A stretch of 64,000 bases of DNA from contig NZ_LZSX01000013.1 in assembly GCF_001665835.1 (NCBI RefSeq), positions 1 to 64,000 of the forward strand, written 5' to 3'. The stretch comes from Mycobacterium colombiense (GTDB lineage: Bacteria > Actinomycetota > Actinomycetes > Mycobacteriales > Mycobacteriaceae). Below the pieces are notes generated by a model. That model did not search any database, was not told the DNA's origin, and saw only the letters and a list, made by a program, of their open reading frames with translations. A program made the translations under genes and the position numbers. Below, in pieces: positions 19,360 to 28,493 of this stretch (position 1 is the stretch's first letter; every line of letters starts with the position of its first letter).

Positions 19360-19812
19360 ATGAGTGAGACGCTCGACGAGGTCGACCGGATTCTGGTGCG
19401 CGAGCTGGTCGCCGACGGCCGTGCGACGCTGGCGGAGCTGGCCGCCAGCGCACGGCTGTCGGTCTCGGCGGTGCAGTCGCGGGTGCGCAGGCTCGAGGCG
19501 CGCGGCGTCATCTCGGGATACGCGGCGCGCATCGACCCGGAGGCGGTCGGACACCTGCTGTCGGCGTTCGTGGCCATCACTCCCTTGGATCCTTCTCAAC
19601 CCGATGATGCGCCCGCCCGCCTCGAGCACATCGAGGAGATCGAATCGTGTCACTCGGTGGCCGGCGAGGAAAGCTACGTCCTGCTGGTGCGCGTTCCGTC
19701 GGCCCGGGCGCTGGAGGACCTGCTGCAGCGGATCCGGACGACGGCGAACGTCAGGACGCGAAGCACCATCATATTGAATACTTTTTACGCTGATAGGCAA
19801 CGAATACCATAA
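19360..19812 (+). CDS. lrpA: Lrp/AsnC-family regulator LrpA
   Basis: 150 residues. Winged helix-turn-helix at 1-55 (DEVDRILVRELVADGRATLAELAASARLS), followed by a RAM ligand-binding domain with IEEIESCHSVAGEESYVLLVRV. Family members are octameric amino-acid-responsive regulators; the M. tuberculosis orthologue LrpA (Rv3291c) controls lat. The gene is 43 bp upstream of lat on the same strand and 30 bp from the divergent decarboxylase gene, so it is placed to control both arms. An inverted repeat overlaps its stop codon. Confidence 0.9.
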   Translation: MSETLDEVDRILVRELVADGRATLAELAASARLSVSAVQSRVRRLEARGVISGYAARIDPEAVGHLLSAFVAITPLDPSQPDDAPARLEHIEEIESCHSVAGEESYVLLVRVPSARALEDLLQRIRTTANVRTRSTIILNTFYADRQRIP

Positions 19813-19824
19813 AATATACGGTAT
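19804..19824. promoter_or_regulatory. AT-rich inverted repeat before lat, candidate LrpA operator
   Basis: ATACCATA-N5-TACGGTAT has seven of eight arm bases matching and lies 32 bp upstream of the lat ATG, overlapping the lrpA stop. The stretch is conspicuously AT-rich within a G+C-rich genome. Lrp proteins favour AT-rich imperfect palindromes. Function is inferred from position. Confidence 0.5.
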
Positions 19825-19855
19825 AGCGCTCATGATTCCGTAAAAATCGGTTACC

Positions 19856-21202
19856 ATGGGCGCCATGACCGCGACCCTGGAACGCTTCACGCGCACCGAG
19901 CCCGACCGGGTCCACGAGGTGCTCGCGCACAGCATTCTGGTCGACGGTTTCGACTTCGTGCTCGATCTGGCCCGCTCCGCCGGCTCCTACCTGTACGACG
20001 CCCGCGACGGCCGGCGCTACCTGGACATGTTCACCTTCTTCGCGTCGTCGGCGCTGGGCATGAACCACCCCGCCCTGGCCGATGACCAGGACTTTCGCGC
20101 CGAGTTGGCGCAGGCCGCGCTGAACAAGCCCAGCAACTCCGACGTCTACTCGGTGGCGATGGCCCGCTTCGTGCAGACCTTCGCCCGGGTGCTGGGCGAC
20201 CCGGCGCTGCCGCACCTGTTCTTCGTCGATGGCGGCGCGCTCGCGGTGGAGAACGCGCTCAAGGTGGCGTTCGACTGGAAGAGCCGGTTCAACGAAGCGC
20301 GCGGGATCGATCCCGTGCTGGGCACCCGGGTGCTGCACCTGTGCGGCGCGTTCCACGGCCGCAGCGGATACACGCTGTCGCTGACCAACACCAAGCCGGT
20401 CACCGTGGACCGCTTCCCCAAGTTCGACTGGCCCCGCATCGACGCCCCGTTCCTGCGGCCCGGCCTGGACGGCGCGGCCATGGCGGCGCTGGAGGCCGAG
20501 TCGCTGCGCCAGGCCCGCGCGGCCTTCGAGGCCCACCCGCACGACATCGCCTGCTTCGTCGCCGAACCCATCCAGGGCGAGGGCGGCGACCGTCACTTCC
20601 GGCCCGAGTTCTTCGCGGCCATGCGCGAGCTGTGCGACGAGTACGACGCCTTGCTGATCTTCGACGAGGTACAGACCGGGTGCGGCCTGACCGGAACGCC
20701 TTGGGCCTACCAGCAATTGGGCGTGCAACCCGACGTGGTGGCGTTCGGCAAGAAGACCCAGGTGTGCGGCATCATGGCCGGCCGCCGGGTCGACGAGGTC
20801 GCCGACAACGTGTTCGCGGTGTCCTCCCGGGTGAACTCGACGTGGGGCGGCAACCTGGCCGACATGGTGCGCGCCCGCCGCATCCTGGAGGTCATCGAGG
20901 CCGACGGACTGTTCGACCGGGCCGCCGAACGAGGGGCCTACCTATATGCGCGCCTCGACGAGCTCGCCGCCGAATTTCCCGGCCTGGTGCTCGACCCCCG
21001 CGGCCGCGGCCTGATGTGTGCGTTCAGCCTGCCGACCACCGCCGACCGCGACGAGCTGATCCGCATGCTGTGGCGCCACGCCGTGATCGTGCTGCCCTCG
21101 GGGCACCACGGCGTCCGGTTCCGTCCGGCGCTGACGGTCTCGCGCGCCGAGATCGACGCCGCCCTGCGCGCCATCCGCGCCGCTTTGCGGGCCCTGCGCT
21201 AG
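19856..21202 (+). CDS. lat: L-lysine epsilon-aminotransferase
   Basis: 448 residues, class III PLP aminotransferase. Key blocks are DMFTFFASSALGMNHPAL, LRGAF-like LCGAFHGRSGYTLSLTNTKP, FDEVQTGCGLTGT, AFGKKTQVCG (PLP Schiff-base lysine) and VSSRVNSTWGGNLADMV. These match mycobacterial Lat almost residue for residue. It transfers the epsilon amino group of lysine to 2-oxoglutarate, giving aminoadipate semialdehyde, which cyclises to piperideine-6-carboxylate. Two ATGs (19856, 19865) are possible. Regulation by LrpA is expected. In M. tuberculosis the enzyme rises strongly in persistence. Confidence 0.95.
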   Translation: MGAMTATLERFTRTEPDRVHEVLAHSILVDGFDFVLDLARSAGSYLYDARDGRRYLDMFTFFASSALGMNHPALADDQDFRAELAQAALNKPSNSDVYSVAMARFVQTFARVLGDPALPHLFFVDGGALAVENALKVAFDWKSRFNEARGIDPVLGTRVLHLCGAFHGRSGYTLSLTNTKPVTVDRFPKFDWPRIDAPFLRPGLDGAAMAALEAESLRQARAAFEAHPHDIACFVAEPIQGEGGDRHFRPEFFAAMRELCDEYDALLIFDEVQTGCGLTGTPWAYQQLGVQPDVVAFGKKTQVCGIMAGRRVDEVADNVFAVSSRVNSTWGGNLADMVRARRILEVIEADGLFDRAAERGAYLYARLDELAAEFPGLVLDPRGRGLMCAFSLPTTADRDELIRMLWRHAVIVLPSGHHGVRFRPALTVSRAEIDAALRAIRAALRALR

Positions 21203-21224
21203 GCCTTGACCTCACATCGATCCC

Positions 21225-21250
21225 GTTTACCGCGGTTTGCCGCGGGGTAT
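21225..21250 (+). promoter_or_regulatory. Consensus SigF promoter for the sigF locus
   Basis: GTTT at 21225-21228, a 16-bp spacer, then GGGTAT at 21245-21250. This matches the mycobacterial SigF consensus GTTT-N15-17-GGGTAT exactly. It lies about 110 bp upstream of the first gene of the Rv3289c-like/usfY/rsbW/sigF cluster, so SigF likely drives its own locus. Confidence 0.7.
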
Positions 21251-21359
21251 TTGATCCCGTGCGCCTTCCGCTGCTACCAGCGCGGTGATGATGCCCGGTA
21301 ACTAATGCGACGTAGCGAGCGATGTACTGAACGCGGACCCCTGAGGGAGGTGACCAACG

Positions 21360-21743
21360 ATGCAGAAAGCAGACGCTCGATCCGGCGGTGACCGCTTGGG
21401 TCAGGAGGACGGCGAGGTGCACGCCGCCATCCGGTTTGCCGTGCTGTCCACCCTGGCCGCCGTCGGCTTCCTCTTGATCGCCGCGGTGTGGGTGAGCACC
21501 TGCCCGGGAGTCAGCGTGGACACCGTGGCGTGTGGCGCGCCGCAGCGCACTCTGCTGGCGTTCGGCGGTCCGCTGATCGCGCTGGCCGCCGGGATCTGGG
21601 CGTTCGTGCGCACCTATCTGGTGTGGAAGGCCCGGGGCACGTGGTGGGGATGGCACGGCGCGGGCTGGTTCCTGCTGACCGCGATGGCGCTGATGGTTGC
21701 CATGGGTGTTGCTCCGATCGCCGGCCCGGTACTGGCTCTTTAG
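21360..21743 (+). CDS. Small membrane protein (Rv3289c-like)
   Basis: 127 residues with three hydrophobic helices: about 25-45 (VLSTLAAVGFLLIAAVWV), 65-85 (LLAFGGPLIALAAGIWAFV) and 98-125 (WFLLTAMALMVAMGVAPIAG). A GAGGGAGG ribosome binding site is 8-10 bases before the ATG. Two cysteines in STCPG and VACG lie on one face between helices 1 and 2. Function is unknown. It is the first gene behind the SigF promoter. Confidence 0.8.
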   Translation: MQKADARSGGDRLGQEDGEVHAAIRFAVLSTLAAVGFLLIAAVWVSTCPGVSVDTVACGAPQRTLLAFGGPLIALAAGIWAFVRTYLVWKARGTWWGWHGAGWFLLTAMALMVAMGVAPIAGPVLAL

Positions 21744-21790
21744 GTTTGTCCTCCCGCGATCTAACGTTGATGGTGCGGTGAGGAGCAGCT

Positions 21791-22102
21791 ATGGGAGACA
21801 CCTACCATGACCCCGTCGACCATCTGAGGACCACGCGGCCGCTCGCCGGCGAGTCGCTGATCGACGTCCTGCACTGGCCCGGGTATCTCCTGGTCGTCGC
21901 GGGCGTGATCGGGGCCTGCGGCAGTCTTGCGGCCTTCGGCAGCGGACATCACCAAGAGGGCATGACCGCGGGGATCGTCGCGGTCGTCGCCGCGGTGCTC
22001 GGGCTGGCCTGGCTTGCGGTGGAGCACCGCAGGATTCGCCGGATCGCCGATCGCTGGTACACCGAACATCCCGAGGTGCACCGGCAGTGGCCGGCCAGCT
22101 GA
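21791..22102 (+). CDS. usfY: UsfY-like membrane protein
   Basis: 103 residues. Two membrane helices: VLHWPGYLLVVAGVIGACGS (about 26-47) and MTAGIVAVVAAVLGLAWLAV (about 58-80). The tail EHRRIRRIADRWYTEHPEVHRQW is basic and soluble. A GAGGAGCAG stretch precedes the ATG. UsfY is named for its position upstream of sigF in M. tuberculosis and belongs to the SigF regulon there; no activity is known. The M. tuberculosis protein is longer as I recall. Confidence 0.75.
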   Translation: MGDTYHDPVDHLRTTRPLAGESLIDVLHWPGYLLVVAGVIGACGSLAAFGSGHHQEGMTAGIVAVVAAVLGLAWLAVEHRRIRRIADRWYTEHPEVHRQWPAS

Positions 22103-22208
22103 CATCCGCCGCCCACTAGCCGGCGCGCCGGATTTCATCGTGTGTTTTTCGCCGGTGACCTGCCACGACGCGCGGTGGTGTGAAATTTCGCATGAAAGGC
22201 GATTCCGA

Positions 22209-22234
22209 GATTACGGCGGCTGACTTGTGGGTAT
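22209..22234 (+). promoter_or_regulatory. Possible second SigF-type promoter before rsbW
   Basis: GATT, a 16-bp spacer, then a perfect GGGTAT at 22229-22234. The -10 fits SigF well and the -35 weakly. It lies about 300 bp upstream of rsbW in the 434-bp gap after usfY. The M. tuberculosis sigF locus has an autoregulated promoter before usfX (rsbW), which this could match. Confidence 0.4.
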
Positions 22235-22322
22235 CAGCTTTGCACCATGATGAGTGCCGGAACGGTTGCGTTAGCGTGGTCACCCCATCGTGGGAAACAG
22301 AATCACGGAGCCACCGACATCT

Positions 22323-22463
22323 ATGCCTACTGCAACGACTATCGATATGACCAGCGTGACCCCGGCGATCACCGCGACGCGCCCCTATCGGCGCGTCGCG
22401 ACTGTGTCGGTCGTGTCAGGCCCGCCCGCGGCGGGCCGAATACCCGGCGGCGAACATGACTAA
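22323..22463 (+). CDS. Possible 46-residue ORF in the rsbW leader
   Basis: An ATG at 22323 opens 46 codons ending in TAA at 22461. The predicted peptide is Thr/Val/Pro-rich (MPTATTIDMTSVTPAITATR) with no membrane helix. Only a weak GGAG lies upstream. The rest of the usfY-rsbW gap (22103-22536) shows no other gene apart from the candidate promoter. Coding status is doubtful. Confidence 0.25.
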   Translation: MPTATTIDMTSVTPAITATRPYRRVATVSVVSGPPAAGRIPGGEHD

Positions 22464-22536
22464 CCGGCTCGAACGCGAGGCCCACGGCGGGCTGCGTAGC
22501 AGTAGTAGTGTCAGTCAAACATTGCCGGGAGACCAT

Positions 22537-22974
22537 ATGAAGGATGCTGGATTGCACGCTAACGAGCGTCCGCGCGGCCATCGCGCCGTCGAGCTTCACG
22601 TTGCTGCACGACTGGAGAACCTCGCGATGCTGCGCACCCTGGTCGGTGCCATCGGCACCTTCGAGGACCTGGATTTCGATGCGGTGGCGGATCTGCGGCT
22701 GGCGGTCGACGAAGTGTGCACCCGGTTGATTCGTTCGGCGACTCCCGACGCGACCCTGATCGTCGTGGTCGATCCGCAGGATGACCAGTTGGTGGTGGAA
22801 GCTTCCGCTTCATGCGACACCCATGATGTGGTGGCGCCCGGAAGCTTCAGTTGGCACGTGCTGACGTCGCTCGCCGACGACGTCCAGACTTTCCATGACG
22901 GTCGCGAACCCAATGAATCCGGCAGTGTCTTCGGCATCACACTGACGGCGCGACGGGCGGCCTCCAGCAGGTGA
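22537..22974 (+). CDS. rsbW: Anti-sigma factor RsbW (UsfX)
   Basis: 145 residues from the ATG at 22537, which has GGGAGA five bases upstream; an in-frame ATG at 22456 would add 27 odd residues. The fold is a GHKL/HATPase_c anti-sigma domain: AVADLRLAVDEVCTRLI (N box) and the C-terminal FGITLTARRAASSR. It matches M. tuberculosis UsfX in length and nearly throughout in sequence. RsbW sequesters SigF; anti-anti-sigma proteins release it. Its stop overlaps the GTG of sigF (GTGA). Confidence 0.94.
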   Translation: MKDAGLHANERPRGHRAVELHVAARLENLAMLRTLVGAIGTFEDLDFDAVADLRLAVDEVCTRLIRSATPDATLIVVVDPQDDQLVVEASASCDTHDVVAPGSFSWHVLTSLADDVQTFHDGREPNESGSVFGITLTARRAASSR

Positions 22975-23759
22975 CAGCGCGAGCTGCCGGCGGTTCGGTG
23001 TCGCGTCCGAACGAATACGCCGATGTTCCGGACATGTTCCGGGAGTTGGCGACTGCCACGCCGGACTCGATGGAATTTCAACGTCAACGGGACAAGATCG
23101 TCGAGCGGTGCCTGCCGCTTGCCGACCACATCGCGCGCCGCTTCGAGGGCCGCGGCGAACCGCGTGACGACCTGGTTCAGGTGGCGCGCGTCGGCTTGGT
23201 CAACGCGGTGGTCCGCTTCGACGTCGACGCCGGCTCGGACTTCGTCTCTTTCGCGGTGCCTACGATCATGGGCGAGGTCCGCCGCCACTTCCGCGACAAC
23301 AGCTGGTCGGTCAAGGTCCCGCGGCGGCTGAAGGAACTGCACCTGCGGCTGGGCACCGCCACCGCCGACCTGTCGCAGCGGCTGGGCCGGGCGCCCACCG
23401 CGACCGAGCTCGCCGCGGAACTCGACATGGACCGCGAAGAGGTCGTCGAGGGCCTGGTGGCCGGCAGCTCGTACAACACCCTGTCCATCGACAGCGGTGG
23501 TGGTGGCGAGGAGGAGGAAGCCCGCGCGATCGCGGACACCCTCGGCGACGTCGACACCGGCCTGGACCGGATCGAGGATCAGGAATCGCTGCGTCCGCTC
23601 CTCGAGGCGCTGCCCGAGCGCGAACGAACGGTTTTGGTGCTGCGATTCTTCGAGTCGATGACGCAGACGCAGATCGCCGAGCGGGTCGGCATCTCCCAGA
23701 TGCACGTGTCGCGGTTGCTGGCGAAGTCGCTAACGCGGCTCCGTGACCAGCTGCAGTAG
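22971..23759 (+). CDS. sigF: Alternative stress sigma factor SigF
   Basis: 262 residues from the GTG overlapping the rsbW stop. Region 2 contains HIARRFEGRGEPRDDLVQVARVGLVNAV and FVSFAVPTIMGEVRRHFRDN; region 3 RAPTATELAAELDM; region 4 LPERERTVLVLRFFESMTQTQIAERVGISQMHVSRLL. This is the SigB/SigF stress-sigma group. In mycobacteria SigF controls stationary-phase, cell-wall and carotenoid genes through GTTT/GGGTAT promoters, one of which heads this cluster. Activity is set by RsbW. The 3' end overlaps a convergent STAS gene by 30 bp. Confidence 0.95.
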   Translation: MTARAAGGSVSRPNEYADVPDMFRELATATPDSMEFQRQRDKIVERCLPLADHIARRFEGRGEPRDDLVQVARVGLVNAVVRFDVDAGSDFVSFAVPTIMGEVRRHFRDNSWSVKVPRRLKELHLRLGTATADLSQRLGRAPTATELAAELDMDREEVVEGLVAGSSYNTLSIDSGGGGEEEEARAIADTLGDVDTGLDRIEDQESLRPLLEALPERERTVLVLRFFESMTQTQIAERVGISQMHVSRLLAKSLTRLRDQLQ

Positions 23760-24146
23760 CGGCCGGGGCTCGTCCTCAACCCACAGCGGTTCCAGCAGCG
23801 GTTCGGCTTGCGGCGTTGTCACCGGCAGGGTGCCGTCCGGGTCGCAGACCCGCAGCAACCTGGCCACCGCCGGGCTCGGCGCCATGGCCCAGGACACCTG
23901 GGCGCCCGAGCATTTCACATTGATCCGGTGCAGCGCCGAAAAGCCCGCGGTACCAATGAATTTCAGGCCGCGGAGGTCGAGGACCATCCGCCGGGAGCGG
24001 CTGGTACTTTGTTGCACGTATGCGACGAGCTGATCGGTGTTGGCCGCGTCGAGCTCGCCGTCCACCGTGATCAGGGTGCCCGTCGGGCCCCAGCGGGCGG
24101 TGAATTGTGCAGTGCGGCTTTGCTGCCACGATTGCGCCACAGACAT
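23730..24146 (-). CDS. STAS-domain anti-anti-sigma factor candidate
   Basis: 138 residues from the ATG at 24146, chosen because GGAG lies six bases upstream; an ATG at 24158 would add four residues. The STAS core shows GTLITVDGELDAANTDQL and MVLDLRGLKFIGTAGFSALH. At the usual phosphorylation loop (D-S-S-G) it reads G-T-A-G, so the phosphorylatable serine is an alanine. Two cysteines (C79, C101) recall redox-controlled RsfA of M. tuberculosis. Convergent overlap with sigF (30 bp) suggests a direct link to the RsbW-SigF switch; this is inference. Confidence 0.78.
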   Translation of the reverse strand: MSVAQSWQQSRTAQFTARWGPTGTLITVDGELDAANTDQLVAYVQQSTSRSRRMVLDLRGLKFIGTAGFSALHRINVKCSGAQVSWAMAPSPAVARLLRVCDPDGTLPVTTPQAEPLLEPLWVEDEPRPLLQLVTEPR

Positions 24147-24341
24147 CGCTGACTCCATCCGTTGAGGAGCATTCCTGCTGTGGATACGTCAGCCACGTAC
24201 AAAGAGTTCGGAGAAGGAGGGAATTCAGCCCACCCCCACGTCACCGACGTATCCCGGGCGGCTGTGAACTCAACCTTGACCGAAACATTACGCGCGATGG
24301 CCAGGGCCGACAACGATGTCTGACAAAACTCTCAGTCAGCG

Positions 24342-26138
<1,797 letters not shown>

Positions 26139-26263
26139 TGCGCCTCCTGTTTCGCATATCCGCAGACGCATTTCTGCGGACTTCTCTAAGAGAATTTCTT
26201 ACAACGAGTTCTCGGGAAGTCTAAGCGCCGCGCCGTTCGGCCCGACGAGGCGGTCCACTTTTT

Positions 26264-26683
26264 TCAGGACGCCTCGCGCAGCCTGCGCTTGATGCGGGCG
26301 AGCATCGCCGACAGGCCGCGCAGCCGCAGCGGGCTGATCAGAGCCGCCAGCCCGAGGTCGGCGTAAAAATCCTCGGGCACCGCCAGAATCTCTTCGGCCG
26401 GCTGTTCGTCGAGACCGGCGGCCAGAATCGACGCGAACCCCCGCGTGGTGGGCGATTCGGCGGGCGCGCTGAAGTGCAGCCGCACCCGCTCGGGGTCGCT
26501 GGCGTCGACATGCAAAAACAGCGGGGTCTGGCATTCGGGCACCGGCTCCATCGCCGCCTGTTCGAGGTCGGGCGGCAGCGCCGGGAGTTCGTTGGCGAAC
26601 TCCAGCAGCAGCGCCAGCTTGTCCTGGCCCTCGACCTCGGCGAAGTCGGAGACCACCTCGGCCAGCGGCGCGGGCATGCTCAT
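26264..26683 (-). CDS. SufE-like sulfur acceptor protein (Rv3284-like)
   Basis: 139 residues from the ATG at 26683. The fold matches Suf[25 protein letters not shown] at the start, the conserved Cys in [12 protein letters not shown] (persulfide site), ARGFASI-like [13 protein letters not shown], and a C-terminal [19 protein letters not shown]. SufE proteins accept sulfur from cysteine desulfurases. It is 10 bp downstream of sseA, a sulfurtransferase, so the two may hand sulfur on together. The pairing is inferred. Confidence 0.85.
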   Translation of the reverse strand: MSMPAPLAEVVSDFAEVEGQDKLALLLEFANELPALPPDLEQAAMEPVPECQTPLFLHVDASDPERVRLHFSAPAESPTTRGFASILAAGLDEQPAEEILAVPEDFYADLGLAALISPLRLRGLSAMLARIKRRLREAS

Positions 26684-26693
26684 CGCGGCGCCA

Positions 26694-27584
26694 TCAGACC
26701 GGAACGGAGCCGGGCTCTTCACCCGCCACGATCGGCGTACGCACGGTGTTGCCCCACTCGGTCCACGACCCGTCGTAGTTGCGCACCCCGGGCTTGCCCA
26801 GCAGATGCGTCAGCACGAACCAGGTGTGGCTGGACCGCTCGCCGATGCGGCAGTACACGACGGTCTTGTCGTCCGGCTGCAGGAAGCCGTACAGCTCCTC
26901 GAGCTCCTCGCGGCTGCGGAACCGGCCGTTCTCGTCGGCGGCCTTGGCCCACGGAATCGACCGGGCGGTGGGGATGTGCCCGCCGCGCAGCACGCCTTCC
27001 TCGGGGTATTCGGGCATGTGTGTGCGCTTGCCGGTGTACTCGTCCGGCGAGCGCACATCGATCAGCGGCTGGCTGCCGAGAATGCCCAGCACCTCGTCCT
27101 TGAAGGCGCGGATGGGCCCGTCGTTGCGGGTGACGACGGGGTAGCCGCTGGACGTCTTGGTGGGCACGTCCAGCGTGGTCTCCCGGCGTTCGGCCAGCCA
27201 CAGGTCACGCCCGCCGTTGAGCAGCCGCACGTCGGGGTGGCCGAACAGCGTGAACACCCACAGCGCGTAGGCCGCCCACCAGTTGCTCTTGTCGCCGTAG
27301 ATCACCACGGTGTCATCGCGGGCGATGCCCTTGCGGTCCATCAGCTCCGCGAACTGTTCGCCGTTGATGTAATCGCGGACCCGGGGATCGTTGAGGTCGG
27401 TGTGCCAGTCGACCTTCACCGCGCCCGGGATGTGCCCGACGTCGTAGAGCAGGACGTCCTCGTCGGATTCGACGATCGCCAGGCCGGGGGCGCCTTGGTT
27501 GGCGGACAGCCAGTCGGCGGTGACCAGTCGCTCGGGGTGAGCGTAGGCCGACAATGTCGGGCTTGGATCGGGTGGTAATGCCAC
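26694..27584 (-). CDS. sseA: Thiosulfate/3-mercaptopyruvate sulfurtransferase SseA
   Basis: 296 residues, GTG start. Two rhodanese domains. The N-terminal, inactive one carries [16 protein letters not shown]; the C-terminal, active one carries [16 protein letters not shown] with the catalytic Cys in the CRXGER loop. The SseA-type C-terminal loop points to 3-mercaptopyruvate or thiosulfate as donor. It matches Rv3283. Sits in the accA3-accD5 region, upstream of the SufE-like gene. Confidence 0.92.
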   Translation of the reverse strand: MALPPDPSPTLSAYAHPERLVTADWLSANQGAPGLAIVESDEDVLLYDVGHIPGAVKVDWHTDLNDPRVRDYINGEQFAELMDRKGIARDDTVVIYGDKSNWWAAYALWVFTLFGHPDVRLLNGGRDLWLAERRETTLDVPTKTSSGYPVVTRNDGPIRAFKDEVLGILGSQPLIDVRSPDEYTGKRTHMPEYPEEGVLRGGHIPTARSIPWAKAADENGRFRSREELEELYGFLQPDDKTVVYCRIGERSSHTWFVLTHLLGKPGVRNYDGSWTEWGNTVRTPIVAGEEPGSVPV

Positions 27585-27606
27585 ACTGCCGAGCCTACCG
27601 CCAGGG

Positions 27607-28239
27607 TCAGTTGGCAGCCCACAGCCCGGACACCGACAGCCCGACCCGGCCCAACAGCGACCGCAGCAGCGGCAGGCTGATGCCGATCACGTTCGACGGG
27701 TCGCCGTCGATGCCGTCGACGAACCAGCCGCCCAGGCCGTCCAGGGTGAAGCCGCCGGCCACGTGCCATGGCTCGCCGTGATCGACATACGCCCGCAGGT
27801 CCGCCTCCGACGGTGTAGCGAAATGCACTGTGGTGCTTAGTGATTCGACTTCACGATGGGTAATGCCACCGTCGATGAGCCGCAGCAGGCAGTGCCCGGT
27901 GTGCAGCTCGCCGGAGCGGCCACCCATCAGGCGCCACTGGCTGGCGGCGGCATCGGCCGATCCGGGTTTCCCGCACAGTCGGCCGTCGATGGAAAGCATC
28001 GAATCACAGCCGATGACAACGCAATCGGACGCTATGTCACCGTCGAGCTCGCCGGCCACCTGGTCGGCCTTGGCGCGGGCCAGGGCGCACACCACGTCGC
28101 CCGGGGAGGCGTCCGGGCCCAGCGCGGCGGCGACGGCGTCCTCGTCGACGCCGGAGACCACCACCAGCGGATCGACGCCGCCCTGGCGCAGCACCTTGAG
28201 CCGGCCGGTGGAGGCCGACGCCAGCACCAGACGGGTCAA
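27607..28239 (-). CDS. maf: Maf-like nucleotide pyrophosphatase
   Basis: 210 residues from a TTG at 28239 whose TTGA overlaps the accE5 TGA stop; this aligns the protein with the family start [14 protein letters not shown]. Motifs include the phosphate-binding SAS-x-[17 protein letters not shown] and [29 protein letters not shown]. Maf proteins hydrolyse dTTP/UTP or modified nucleotides and are often linked to septation. An extension to 28368 in the same frame runs through accE5 and is rejected. Confidence 0.87.
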   Translation of the reverse strand: MTRLVLASASTGRLKVLRQGGVDPLVVVSGVDEDAVAAALGPDASPGDVVCALARAKADQVAGELDGDIASDCVVIGCDSMLSIDGRLCGKPGSADAAASQWRLMGGRSGELHTGHCLLRLIDGGITHREVESLSTTVHFATPSEADLRAYVDHGEPWHVAGGFTLDGLGGWFVDGIDGDPSNVIGISLPLLRSLLGRVGLSVSGLWAAN

Positions 28240-28493
28240 TGCCTCATGTGGGTCATCTGCTGGAACGTGAGCCGCTGATAGTTGGTCATCGCGAAACGCA
28301 GCCGGTCGACCGGTAGGCCCCAGCGGGTGCGCTCGGGCTGTTCGGGCTCCGGCGCGCCGCCGGCGCAACCCAGCACCGCGACCAGCGCGGCCACCTCCTC
28401 GACGGTGGGTCCACCCTTGAGGATCTGGATGTGCGGCTCGTGGATCTGCGGGGACGCGGCTTCGGTTGTCGCGGAACCGTTTTCGTCGGTCAT
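28236..28493 (-). CDS. accE5: Acyl-CoA carboxylase epsilon subunit AccE5
   Basis: 85 residues. The motif [25 protein letters not shown] followed by a Pro-rich stretch and WGLPVDRLR is the actinobacterial epsilon subunit, which stabilises the AccA3-AccD5 complex. The ATG overlaps the accD5 stop (ATGA) and the stop overlaps the maf start, so translation is coupled on both sides. The M. tuberculosis subunit, as I recall, has a long repetitive N-terminus that is absent here. Confidence 0.88.
   Translation of the reverse strand: MTDENGSATTEAASPQIHEPHIQILKGGPTVEEVAALVAVLGCAGGAPEPEQPERTRWGLPVDRLRFAMTNYQRLTFQQMTHMRH

Noticed and set aside
19330..19935. Extension of the HglS-like gene over lrpA
   Set aside because: It would run through the regulator on the other strand; the GTG at 19329 matches the family start.
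24159..24341. Possible SigF promoter for the STAS gene
   Set aside because: Only a GGGATA-like box was found, with no convincing -35.
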